Source: an uncultured Brachyspira sp. (lineage in GTDB: Bacteria; Spirochaetota; Brachyspiria; Brachyspirales; Brachyspiraceae). From it: a stretch of DNA of 25,829 bases. The number at the start of each line of letters is the position of its first letter. The stretch's first letter is position 1. A program made the position numbers and the translations under genes. The notes under the pieces are model-generated. The model was not told the DNA's origin. It saw only the letters and a list, made by a program, of their open reading frames with translations, and did no database searches. The stretch spans positions 1 through 25,829 of the forward strand of contig NZ_CAJUPR010000016.1 in assembly GCF_910588665.1 (NCBI RefSeq). The letters are read 5' to 3'. Shown in pieces: positions 16,284-23,712 of the stretch.

Positions 16284-17735
16284 TTATTCATAATCCATTG
16301 CAATCAAAGCCCTGTAATCAAATATGATAGTTATAAACTCATACTGAAGATTCAAAAGTTCCGTTTGCGTAGCTGCTAAATCCAATCTTGATGTAAGCAA
16401 ATCATCAATTTCCAAACGCCCCTGATCCAGCTTCTGAAGCTGGGTATTTATTCTTGAATTGATTGCCCTTATCTGCATTTGCTTGCTTGCTATTAGATTT
16501 TTATATGCATTAAATCTTGAAATATAAGTCTTAAGCTGCGTATTAAAATCTTTTTCCAATTGATCATATTGTGCTATAATTCCATATAAGGAATTCTCAG
16601 CCATTTGATACTGTGCTCTGTTCGCCCTGTTTCCTATAGGGTATGAAAATTGAAATCCTGCAAAGAAATCAACATTCGTCATACTTCCGAAAGATTTAAA
16701 ATATCCTTCGCTGTTCGGACTAAGACCGTTTAAGCTTACGCTTCCTACAAAATCTAAATTAGGAAGTGTTCCGTTTTTCATAGCTTCAAGAGCATATTCC
16801 GCTCTTATTTTTGACTGATATGCAATCTGTCCGTTAATACTGTCGGAAAAAGCCAAAGCCTCCATCTGCATATTGCTTCCCAAATCTAAATATGCATCCC
16901 AAGCAACATGATCGGGTCTTATATTAGTTACAGGCATAAAGAAACTTACAGATGCTAAAAGACTGTCTAAATAAACCTGATTTTGAGCATAATAATCGCT
17001 GTATACCATAGTCTGAGTTCTGGAATTCTGATAGGCATCATTATCTATAAGTCCGTTATTATATCTGTCCCTCATCTGATTTTCAAATCTTCTTGCCGTA
17101 ATATACATGTTTCTGTAGTATTCAAGAAGCTTTTCATACATTATCCATTGATAATAAATTTTCTGATATGAAACTACAACGCTTGCATCATCTAATCTCC
17201 TTTGAAGCCTAGCTATTGTAAGTGCATACTCAGCATCTTTTATGGGATATTTATTTAAAGTACCGAAAAAGTTTCTAAGCAGAGGCTGAGTTACCTGTAT
17301 TGTTAAGGAAGGCTGATAATTATTAAAATCAACCGAATTGTTGCCGTTCGGATATAATTTTCCTCCTAAAAATGAATTATGAGTTAAATTAACAGACCAT
17401 GCAGTTCCGCTGTACGGTATTAAAGAACCTACGCCTATTCCCGCCTGTATTCCCGCCGCCTCTACCGTAGGACCTGCCGTTGTGGATGTAGCGCCTGCCG
17501 ATAAACTTCCGTATTTTCCAACAGCCCCAAGCTGAGCGGTTAAGTTTACATCGCCCGAACTCTTAGCGCTGAGTAAGTTCATCTCTGCATTAGTTTCAAT
17601 TACGGCATTCATCTTTAATTCAGGTATTTGATCTCTTATAGTTTCCATATAAACGCCGTAAGTTAATGTGTTGGTCTGACAATATAAAATATTAACAGTA
17701 AAAAATATTAATATAAAATTTATCTTAATTCTCAT
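16284..17735 (-). CDS. TolC-like outer-membrane efflux protein
   Basis: The outer-membrane/periplasmic tunnel for the RND pump. The N-terminus is a signal peptide (Arg-Ile-Lys, then a hydrophobic run to about residue 18, ending LYC). A cysteine at 19 is suggestive, but Tyr at -1 makes a poor lipobox. The body has two related helical halves with Gln/Asn/Tyr-rich coils and LTIQVTQPLLRNFFG, typical of the OEP family. The last part (RAQYQMAENSLYG..., then DQGRLEIDDLLTSRLDLA) matches the family's closing repeat. I place the start at the ATG at 17735 because GGAG lies 5 nt upstream; a TTG one codon earlier is possible. It follows the TetR gene by 25 nt and is probably co-transcribed with it. Confidence 0.85.
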   Translation of the reverse strand: MRIKINFILIFFTVNILYCQTNTLTYGVYMETIRDQIPELKMNAVIETNAEMNLLSAKSSGDVNLTAQLGAVGKYGSLSAGATSTTAGPTVEAAGIQAGIGVGSLIPYSGTAWSVNLTHNSFLGGKLYPNGNNSVDFNNYQPSLTIQVTQPLLRNFFGTLNKYPIKDAEYALTIARLQRRLDDASVVVSYQKIYYQWIMYEKLLEYYRNMYITARRFENQMRDRYNNGLIDNDAYQNSRTQTMVYSDYYAQNQVYLDSLLASVSFFMPVTNIRPDHVAWDAYLDLGSNMQMEALAFSDSINGQIAYQSKIRAEYALEAMKNGTLPNLDFVGSVSLNGLSPNSEGYFKSFGSMTNVDFFAGFQFSYPIGNRANRAQYQMAENSLYGIIAQYDQLEKDFNTQLKTYISRFNAYKNLIASKQMQIRAINSRINTQLQKLDQGRLEIDDLLTSRLDLAATQTELLNLQYEFITIIFDYRALIAMDYE

Positions 17736-17760
17736 CAAAACTCCTTAATTGTAAAAGAAT

Positions 17761-18465
17761 CTAGCTCTCAGTTTTTTCATTTTCTGTAATTTTATCAAAA
17801 CTATATCTGCTTCCAAGCAAAAACAATACGGTTTTATATAAATTATCAATTAAATTATTAAGATTAATTTGCAAATCTTTATAATAATATGATAATATAT
17901 CAAAATCATAATATTTTGTTAATATTAATTCCTTACCTATTCCGTTTATAGTTGCTATTATCTGCATATATATGTCATTATGATCAACCAGCGGTTTGAA
18001 ATATTTTTCTTCTATCTTGCAGTCTATAAATAAAAATAATTCTGCAAACCAGAAATAAAGAGAAACATCTTTATTTATATTTTTTTTCAGCTTCTTAAAT
18101 CTTTTATTATCATTAAAAAATATAGGATGAAGTTCAAACATTATTTTACCAAATTCGCTTGCCGCTATGAAAAAAAACTTTTTGAAATATTCAAATAATT
18201 CAAATATAGCCCTTTCAGGTTCATCATTATATTTTTCTATAATACTTTTCGGATTTACATTTATTTTTTTGCCATTGAGTAATGAAATAATGATATCGTC
18301 TATATTTGAATAATATTTGTATACCCCCCCCCGACTCAACTGTGATTCTTTAACAATATCATTCATTGTAACGCTGTATGCAGGCTTTCTTAAAAAAACT
18401 CTTACAGCGGCATCTAATATTATCCTTTTCTTATTCTCAAAATACTCTTGATTTACTTTAGGCAT
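17761..18465 (-). CDS. TetR-family repressor of the efflux genes
   Basis: A 234-residue DNA-binding regulator. The N-terminal TetR helix-turn-helix is clear: KKRIILDAAVRVFLRK, YSVTMNDIVKESQLSRGGVYKYYSN, with the recognition helix at about 43-52. The rest is a helical ligand domain of no recognised subtype. I chose the ATG at 18465 because homology begins there. A longer open frame starts at a TTG that is itself the -35 box, and its extra residues are hydrophobic and unlike TetR. GAGGTGA lies 16 nt upstream of the ATG, an unusually long spacing. The codons for R45-G46-G47-V48 contain nine consecutive G (C-run 18324-18332); loss or gain of one base truncates the protein about 10 or 33 codons later. 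It precedes the TolC-like gene by 25 nt. Confidence 0.88.
   Translation of the reverse strand: MPKVNQEYFENKKRIILDAAVRVFLRKPAYSVTMNDIVKESQLSRGGVYKYYSNIDDIIISLLNGKKINVNPKSIIEKYNDEPERAIFELFEYFKKFFFIAASEFGKIMFELHPIFFNDNKRFKKLKKNINKDVSLYFWFAELFLFIDCKIEEKYFKPLVDHNDIYMQIIATINGIGKELILTKYYDFDILSYYYKDLQINLNNLIDNLYKTVLFLLGSRYSFDKITENEKTES
18324..18332 (-). repeat. Homopolymeric G9 tract inside the tetR reading frame
   Basis: Nine C on the plus strand, nine G in the coding strand, within the recognition helix. The next longest G/C run I saw in the window is six (23447-23452). The present length keeps the frame open. This is the class of tract that slips during replication in phase-variable genes. Confidence 0.9.
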
Positions 18466-18510
18466 TGTATTACTTTGATATTCACCTCTTATTAAAAAAT
18501 TAAAGCAAAT

Positions 18511-18534
18511 AAAAACGACATATATGTCATTTTT
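18511..18534. promoter_or_regulatory. Candidate TetR operator palindrome
   Basis: The core GACATATATGTC (18517-18528) is a perfect 12-bp palindrome. It extends on both sides, after one mismatched pair, with A5 and T5, giving 22 of 24 symmetric positions. It lies just downstream of the expected transcription start of tetR, where binding would block its own transcription and that of tolC/RND. I found no second copy in the window. Confidence 0.6.
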
Positions 18535-18548
18535 ATTTACAGATTGAA

Positions 18549-18576
18549 ATATTATTATATAATGCTTATTTGTCAA
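18549..18576 (-). promoter_or_regulatory. Promoter of the tetR-tolC-RND operon
   Basis: On the minus strand a perfect TTGACA (18576-18571) and TAATAT (18554-18549) are separated by 16 nt. A start near 18542 gives a leader of roughly 77 nt containing the palindrome. Confidence 0.65.
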
Positions 18577-18756
18577 TACATTTTATTAATTAAAATTTAC
18601 ATTTTTTTGTATAATTATTTTATATAATTAATTAAGCATTTATAATACTATACATTTTATACAAAAAAATATTTATGATTGACTATTGTAAATATTTTTA
18701 TTTAGTTTAATATAAATATATCAAGCACTTCAATAAAGTTTTAAATGGAGTTTTTT

Positions 18757-19092
18757 ATGGAAGTAAATATTAAAGAGCTGGATAATAACACTGTAATATT
18801 AAAATTAGATGGAGACATTGATGTTTATACCTCATCTGATTTAAAAGATTCTATTTTTTCTCAGATAGAATTCGGGGCAAAAAAAATAATAATAAATATG
18901 GAAGATGTTTATTATATAGACAGCAGCGGAATAGGAGTATTTATTTCGGCATTAAGCGCCTTTAAGAAAGTAAACGGCAAAATATGTTTTGTAAAAATTA
19001 CAGACCCTGTTAAAAAGGTATTTGAACTTACAAAAATAAATAGTTTTTTTTCAGTATTTACCAGCGAAACTGAAGCTTTGGCTGATTTTTAA
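18757..19092 (+). CDS. STAS-domain protein (anti-sigma factor antagonist type)
   Basis: A single-domain STAS protein of 111 residues, the usual length. It shows VILKLDGDIDVYTSSDLK, IIINMEDVYYIDSSGIGVFISAL and a helix ending ELTKINSFFSVF. S57 in the DSSG loop is the position phosphorylated in SpoIIAA/RsbV proteins, so it may switch partners with a serine kinase of the anti-sigma type. No kinase or phosphatase gene is nearby, so the partner is unknown. I set the start at the ATG at 18757, which has GGAG 6 nt upstream, rather than the in-frame ATG four codons earlier that overlaps this GGAG. It is divergent from tetR and lies 134 nt before the ATP synthase operon. Confidence 0.85.
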   Translation: MEVNIKELDNNTVILKLDGDIDVYTSSDLKDSIFSQIEFGAKKIIINMEDVYYIDSSGIGVFISALSAFKKVNGKICFVKITDPVKKVFELTKINSFFSVFTSETEALADF

Positions 19093-19124
19093 TTTAATTT
19101 AAATTATTTTAAAAATAATAATAG

Positions 19125-19152
19125 TTGATTTTTTATTTAATAGTTATAAAAT
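19125..19152 (+). promoter_or_regulatory. Possible promoter of the ATP synthase operon
   Basis: TTGATT at 19125-19130 and TAAAAT at 19147-19152 have a 16-nt spacer, 75 nt before atpB. This is a moderate match in A/T-rich DNA; read-through from the STAS gene is also possible since no clear terminator separates them. Confidence 0.4.
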
Positions 19153-19226
19153 TATTTCAAATTAAATTGTTTCTTAAATTATTTTTATATTAGAAAACTT
19201 TAATATACAGGCAGTAATTATTTATT

Positions 19227-20135
19227 ATGATTAAAGAATTGGTTTTGCTTAGGAAAATTTTTATATTAGTATTAAGCTTTATATTATTAAATATAAATAC
19301 TCTTTATGCATCTGAAAATATTAATGATTTTATAATGGAGGAAATAGCCGATAATACGGAGCATCCTTTTTATACAATTCCTATAAAATTCGGTCATTAT
19401 ATAGATTTTAATTTTAAAATAACTAAACATGTAATTTTAGTAACTTTAGCGGGTATTTTATCAATTGCAAGCATGAAATATTTAGCGCATAAATTAAAAA
19501 GACCTTTCAGAAGACCTACATATATTCAAAGCATATTAGAAGGCTTAATAAATTATATGAATAAAGATGTAATAGGCGCAGCATTAGGAGAACAGGGAAA
19601 AAAGTATATTCCGTTTTGCCTAACTGTATTTTTATTTGTATTATTTTCAAATATACTAGGGCTTATTCCCGCATTAATACAGTTTCCCACAGAAGACGGG
19701 GGACATTCATATATAGCGGGAGGTCTTGGTGCAAATATAGGTTTTACGGCATCTATAGCTATAATAGTATTTGCAGTATATGTTTTTGCAGGCATAAGAA
19801 AAAAAGGAATTTTAAAATATTGGACTACTTTAGTGCCTAAAGGACTTCCTATACCGCTTATACCTATAATATGGGTTTTAGAGTTTATAACTCTTTTTAA
19901 CAGAGCATTTGCTCTTGCAATCCGTTTATTTGCAAACATTACAGGCGGTCATATAATGATGATAGTAATACCTTATTTAATTATTATGTCCGGAACTTTA
20001 TTGGTTTCGCCTTTTGCCGTATTATTCTTATTGTTTATATATATACTTGAAATGTTTGTGGCAGTTTTACAGGCTTATATATTCTCATTATTATCGGCAG
20101 TTTATATTGGGATTGCCATCAGCGATGAGCATTAA
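19227..20135 (+). CDS. atpB: ATP synthase Fo subunit a
   Basis: The integral membrane subunit that forms the ion half-channels against the c-ring. The 302-residue protein starts with a hydrophobic leader (about 8-27, ending LYAS) and a hydrophilic external segment with EHPFYTIPIKFG, as in subunit a of bacteria with long N-termini. Five to six membrane helices follow. The essential arginine is R233 in ALAIRLFANITGGH, and the last helix carries AYIFSLLSAVYIGIAI, both family signatures. The ribosome binding site is weak (GGCAG) at this ATG. It is the first gene of the operon; there is no atpI upstream, and a STAS gene occupies that position. atpE follows after 54 nt. Confidence 0.93.
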   Translation: MIKELVLLRKIFILVLSFILLNINTLYASENINDFIMEEIADNTEHPFYTIPIKFGHYIDFNFKITKHVILVTLAGILSIASMKYLAHKLKRPFRRPTYIQSILEGLINYMNKDVIGAALGEQGKKYIPFCLTVFLFVLFSNILGLIPALIQFPTEDGGHSYIAGGLGANIGFTASIAIIVFAVYVFAGIRKKGILKYWTTLVPKGLPIPLIPIIWVLEFITLFNRAFALAIRLFANITGGHIMMIVIPYLIIMSGTLLVSPFAVLFLLFIYILEMFVAVLQAYIFSLLSAVYIGIAISDEH

Positions 20136-20189
20136 TTATATATTAGATTATTTAATAAAAAAATTTTAAATATAAAGGAGAATAAAAAA

Positions 20190-20411
20190 ATGGAACTTTC
20201 TATTATGGGAGCAGCAATCGGGGCAGGACTTGCCGCTATAGGAGTCGGATTAGGAATAGGATTTATTGGTTCTAGAGCGGTTGAAGGAATTGCAAGACAG
20301 CCTGAAGTATCAGGAAAAATACAATCAGCTATGCTTATAGCGGCCGCGCTTATAGAAGGCGTAGGATTATTTGCATTGGTTATCTGCATACTTGCATTAT
20401 TTACAAAATAA
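20190..20411 (+). CDS. atpE: ATP synthase Fo subunit c
   Basis: The c-ring proteolipid, 73 residues, two membrane helices joined by the polar loop ARQPEVSGK. The ion-binding carboxylate is E56 in AALIEGVGLFALV. The Gln in helix 1 and the Ser after the Glu that mark sodium-type rings are absent (Ile and Gly instead), so proton coupling is predicted. A good AGGAG ribosome binding site lies upstream, suiting the high copy number needed. It sits between atpB and atpF, 24 nt before the preferred atpF start. Confidence 0.95.
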   Translation: MELSIMGAAIGAGLAAIGVGLGIGFIGSRAVEGIARQPEVSGKIQSAMLIAAALIEGVGLFALVICILALFTK

Positions 20412-20435
20412 TAAATGAAAAAATTTGGGGGTATT

Positions 20436-20936
20436 ATGGCTCTTTTAAAAATAGATCCCGGTATTATTATTTGGACTTGGATTACATTTTTACTAGTTAT
20501 TGCTGTACTAGGAGCTTCTACTTGGAAAATAATATTGAAAGGATTAGATGCGCGGGCTGATAAAATTCAGGAAGATCTGGAAGAAGCTGAAAAAACAAGA
20601 GAAAATGCCAAAAAATCTTTAGCGGCATACAGAGAGCAGATAGATAATGCTAAAGCAGAAGCCAGTTCTATTATAGAAAATGCAAGAATCGAAGCTAACA
20701 GAGTTAGAGACAAAATTATTAATAATGCCAGAGAAGAGGCGGAAATTAATAAAAATAAAATTATGAATGAAATATACAGATCTAAAGAAGAGGCTATGAA
20801 TAGCGTAAAGCGTCAGGCTCTTGATATTGCTGTAGTTATGGCAGAAACTATTCTGAAAAGAAATATTAATAAAGATGATAATCAGGCTTTGATTAATGAG
20901 TTTATAAACAGCGCAAATAAAGAAAATGAGAAATAA
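20436..20936 (+). CDS. atpF: ATP synthase Fo subunit b
   Basis: The peripheral-stalk subunit: one N-terminal membrane helix (about residues 8-27: IIIWTWITFLLVIAVLG) followed by a long Glu/Lys/Ala-rich coiled coil (AEKTRENAKKSLAAYREQIDNAKAEASS region) to the C-terminus. I prefer the ATG at 20436 (166 residues, MALLKIDPG). It has a GGGGG ribosome binding site just upstream, and the family homology starts with the LLKIDPG segment. An in-frame ATG at 20415 gives seven more residues but has no ribosome binding site. Only one b gene is present, so a b2 homodimer is expected. Confidence 0.92.
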   Translation: MALLKIDPGIIIWTWITFLLVIAVLGASTWKIILKGLDARADKIQEDLEEAEKTRENAKKSLAAYREQIDNAKAEASSIIENARIEANRVRDKIINNAREEAEINKNKIMNEIYRSKEEAMNSVKRQALDIAVVMAETILKRNINKDDNQALINEFINSANKENEK

Positions 20937-20962
20937 TATATTTTTTAGGAAGCATAAAGCTT

Positions 20963-21511
20963 ATGGAAGAAGGTAAAAAATTACAATTGCTTAAACCTAC
21001 CGCAAATGCTATATTTAATATAGCAAAAGAACTTGGAATGATAAAAGAAATATATGAAGAGCTTTATGAATGCTCTAAATTATTTCAAGATACTGAAATT
21101 AAAAAATATTTTTTTGATAAATTAATTTTAAAAAAGAATAAAAAAGAATTAATAGAAAAAAGATTAAAGCCTTTGCTTTCTAAAGAAACATATACTTTTG
21201 TGTCTATACTGACAGAACATGACAGTATAGATGCACTGCCCGATATAGTTTCTTTATATAAAGAGATAGCGTACGATTACAGCAGCATAGTGAGAGTCCG
21301 TATTATTACGGCATCTCCTATTGATGATAAGACTGCGGAAGATATTGTTCAAACGGTTAAATGTTTTTCTGATAATAAAATTTCATATGAAGCTATTGTA
21401 GATGAAAGCATTATAGGAGGAATAATAGTTTATGTGGGATCTATGATTTATGATTACAGCATAAAAAGACAAATAGATTTAATGCAGAATAAATTCAACT
21501 ACGAGAATTAG
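20963..21511 (+). CDS. atpH: ATP synthase F1 subunit delta, first copy
   Basis: Subunit delta links the F1 head to the b stalk. At 182 residues it has the normal length. The N-terminal helical domain starts LKPTANAIFNIAKELG, equivalent to the YAKALFELA motif. The C-terminal part has VRVRIITASPIDDKTAEDI and the signature DESIIGGIIVYVGSMIYDYSIKRQ. The ribosome binding site is AGGA, 12 nt upstream. A second full-length delta gene follows after 32 nt; the two proteins are clearly homologous in the C-terminal signature but strongly diverged elsewhere. Confidence 0.9.
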   Translation: MEEGKKLQLLKPTANAIFNIAKELGMIKEIYEELYECSKLFQDTEIKKYFFDKLILKKNKKELIEKRLKPLLSKETYTFVSILTEHDSIDALPDIVSLYKEIAYDYSSIVRVRIITASPIDDKTAEDIVQTVKCFSDNKISYEAIVDESIIGGIIVYVGSMIYDYSIKRQIDLMQNKFNYEN

Positions 21512-21543
21512 TATAAATTACATAAATTATTAGGAGTTATGAT

Positions 21544-22185
21544 ATGGAGTCTATTGCTGAAAATATTTTAAGCGATCTAAAAAAAGAAGTTCTTAAAGAG
21601 ATTACTAAAGAAAAAGCAAGCAGATTTAACCGTATTGTACAAAAAGGATCCAGCGCTAAAAATTATGCAAAAGCCATGTTTGATATTGCATCTGATACGG
21701 GCAAAATAGAAACAATTAAAAACGATTTAGATATAGTTTATTCGTCTTTATTATCGGATAATGATATATTTAATTTTTTTAACTCAAGCTTTATAGATGG
21801 TAATCTGAGAATGCGCATATTAAAAAAAATATATGCTGACAATATATCTGAAGAAACTTTTAATCTTATATCCATATTGATGGAAAGAGATTTAATTAAT
21901 ATTTTGTTTGCTGTAATAGTTGAATATGAAAATTTATGCAATGAATATTATAATATAGTTGTTGTAAAAATTATAACAGCTTCGGATAATGAAAATGCTT
22001 CGGATATTGAAAATCTTAAAAGATGCATTACAGAAATGATTAATGATAAAAAAATACATTTTACTTTTGATACAGATAAAAATATAATAGGCGGTGTTAT
22101 AGTGGAAATAGAAGATATTGTTTATGATTACAGTATAAGAAGACTGCTTAAAGAATTAAAATTTTCTATTTCTGATAATAATTGA
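21544..22185 (+). CDS. ATP synthase F1 subunit delta, second copy with N-terminal extension
   Basis: A second delta-family gene of 213 residues. The delta domain begins at NYAKAMFDIASDTGKIE (about residue 40) and ends with the DKNIIGGVIVEIEDIVYDYSIRRLL signature. Before it there are about 38 extra residues, charged and helix-prone (ILSDLKKEVLKEITKEKA), absent in the first copy and reminiscent of stalk-type helices. AGGAG precedes the ATG by 8 nt, and the gene is 24 nt before atpA, so it is expressed with the operon. Both copies look intact, so this is not a decaying pseudogene. Whether they assemble in the same complex, in alternative complexes, or have divided roles cannot be read from sequence. 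Confidence 0.85.
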   Translation: MESIAENILSDLKKEVLKEITKEKASRFNRIVQKGSSAKNYAKAMFDIASDTGKIETIKNDLDIVYSSLLSDNDIFNFFNSSFIDGNLRMRILKKIYADNISEETFNLISILMERDLINILFAVIVEYENLCNEYYNIVVVKIITASDNENASDIENLKRCITEMINDKKIHFTFDTDKNIIGGVIVEIEDIVYDYSIRRLLKELKFSISDNN

Positions 22186-22209
22186 TATTTTTATATTGAG
22201 GAATTATTT

Positions 22210-23709
22210 ATGAATATAAAAGCTAATGAAATTGCAGCCCTCTTAAAAGAAGAGATTAAAAATTACAAAGCCGATTTTACTCCGAATGAAGTCGGAGAAG
22301 TTGCCGAAGTCGGAGACGGTATAGCCAGAATTATAGGGCTTCCGCATATTATGTCAAATGAAATGATACTTTTTGAATGCGGTTCTGTAGGTATTGCATT
22401 TAATTTGGAAGAAGAGACTATAGGCACTATAATTTTAGGCGATTATTACAGAATTAAGGAAGGAAGCAAAGTAAGCAGACTTAAAAGAATATTGGAAGTT
22501 CCTGTGGGAGAGATGCTTTTAGGAAGGGTCGTTAATCCTTTAGGGGTTCCTATAGACGGATACGGAGAAATAAACTCAGATAAAAAAAGAATGGTGGAAT
22601 TCCCCGCTCCCGGAATTGCAGACAGACAGAAGGTAGAACAATCGCTTCAGACAGGCATTAAAGCTATAGATGCTATGACACCTATAGGAAGAGGACAAAG
22701 ACAGCTTATAATAGGAGACAGAGGAACGGGAAAAACTTCTATTGCCATTGATACTATAATTAATCAAAAAGATTCAGGGGTTATATGCGTATATGTGGCT
22801 ATAGGGCAAAAAGCCTCCACTATTGCAGGAGTTGTGGATACATTAAGAAAGTACGGGGCTTTGGAATATACAATAGTGGTTGCAGCTTCAGCCTCAGATT
22901 CTGCGCCTCTTCTATATATAGCTCCTTATGCAGGGTGCGCTATGGCTGAATACTTTATGTATAGCCAAAAAAAAGATACATTGATTATATATGATGATTT
23001 AACTAAACAGGCTAATGCATACAGACAGATATCTCTTCTTCTTAGAAGACCTCCGGGAAGAGAAGCTTTTCCGGGCGATGTTTTCTATCTGCATTCAAGA
23101 CTACTTGAAAGGGCTGCAAAACTAAGCGATGAATTAGGCGGCGGTTCTTTAACGGCTCTTCCCATTATAGAAACGCAGGATAATGAAGTGTCGGCTTATA
23201 TACCTACAAATGTTATTTCTATTACCGACGGACAGATATATTTACTTAACAGCTTATTTATGAGCGGAGTGCGTCCTGCAATAGATGTGGGCATATCCGT
23301 TTCCCGTGTAGGGGGCAATGCTCAGACTAAGGCTATGAAAAAAGTTGCAGGTACTTTAAGGCTTGACCTTGCTTCATACAGATCTTTGGAGGCTTTCTCT
23401 CAGCTCGGCATAGGACTTGATAAAGCAACTTTGGCTCAATTAGACAGGGGGGCTAAAATGGTAGAGCTTCTCAAGCAAAAGCAATACAGCCCTATACCTT
23501 TTGAAGAACAGACTGTAATTATATTTGCAGCCACTAAAGGTTTTTTAGACAATATTGAAACAGACAGAGTTCATGAATTTGAATGGAGACTTCTGCAGTA
23601 TATGAAAGCAGATAAGCAAAATGTTCTTGACGATATAAGAGAGAAAAAAGATATAGAAAACATTGATGATCTTTATAAAATTATAGAAGAGTTTAAATCT
23701 AAGTTCTGA
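22210..23709 (+). CDS. atpA: ATP synthase F1 subunit alpha
   Basis: The non-catalytic nucleotide-binding subunit, 499 residues, normal length. Landmarks are the N-terminal VGEVAEVGDGIARIIGLP, the P-loop GDRGTGKT (169-176), RRPPGREAFPGDVFYLHSRLLERAAKL, and the arginine finger R366 in ISVSRVGGNAQTKAMKK. The C-terminal segment runs TVIIFAATKGFLDNI. It begins with MNIKANEIAALLKEEI, the delta-contacting helix. A GAGG ribosome binding site lies 7 nt upstream. The next gene is not atpG but a glycosyltransferase that begins 4 nt after the alpha stop. Confidence 0.97.
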   Translation: MNIKANEIAALLKEEIKNYKADFTPNEVGEVAEVGDGIARIIGLPHIMSNEMILFECGSVGIAFNLEEETIGTIILGDYYRIKEGSKVSRLKRILEVPVGEMLLGRVVNPLGVPIDGYGEINSDKKRMVEFPAPGIADRQKVEQSLQTGIKAIDAMTPIGRGQRQLIIGDRGTGKTSIAIDTIINQKDSGVICVYVAIGQKASTIAGVVDTLRKYGALEYTIVVAASASDSAPLLYIAPYAGCAMAEYFMYSQKKDTLIIYDDLTKQANAYRQISLLLRRPPGREAFPGDVFYLHSRLLERAAKLSDELGGGSLTALPIIETQDNEVSAYIPTNVISITDGQIYLLNSLFMSGVRPAIDVGISVSRVGGNAQTKAMKKVAGTLRLDLASYRSLEAFSQLGIGLDKATLAQLDRGAKMVELLKQKQYSPIPFEEQTVIIFAATKGFLDNIETDRVHEFEWRLLQYMKADKQNVLDDIREKKDIENIDDLYKIIEEFKSKF

Positions 23710-23712
23710 ATT

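Noticed and set aside
18466..18576. N-terminal extension of the TetR protein from a TTG at 18576
   Set aside because: That TTG is the -35 hexamer of the promoter, and the added residues do not resemble TetR proteins; the ATG at 18465 fits homology.
20190..20411. Sodium-type c-ring
   Set aside because: The Gln in helix 1 and the Ser following the ion-binding Glu, which mark sodium rings, are replaced by Ile and Gly.
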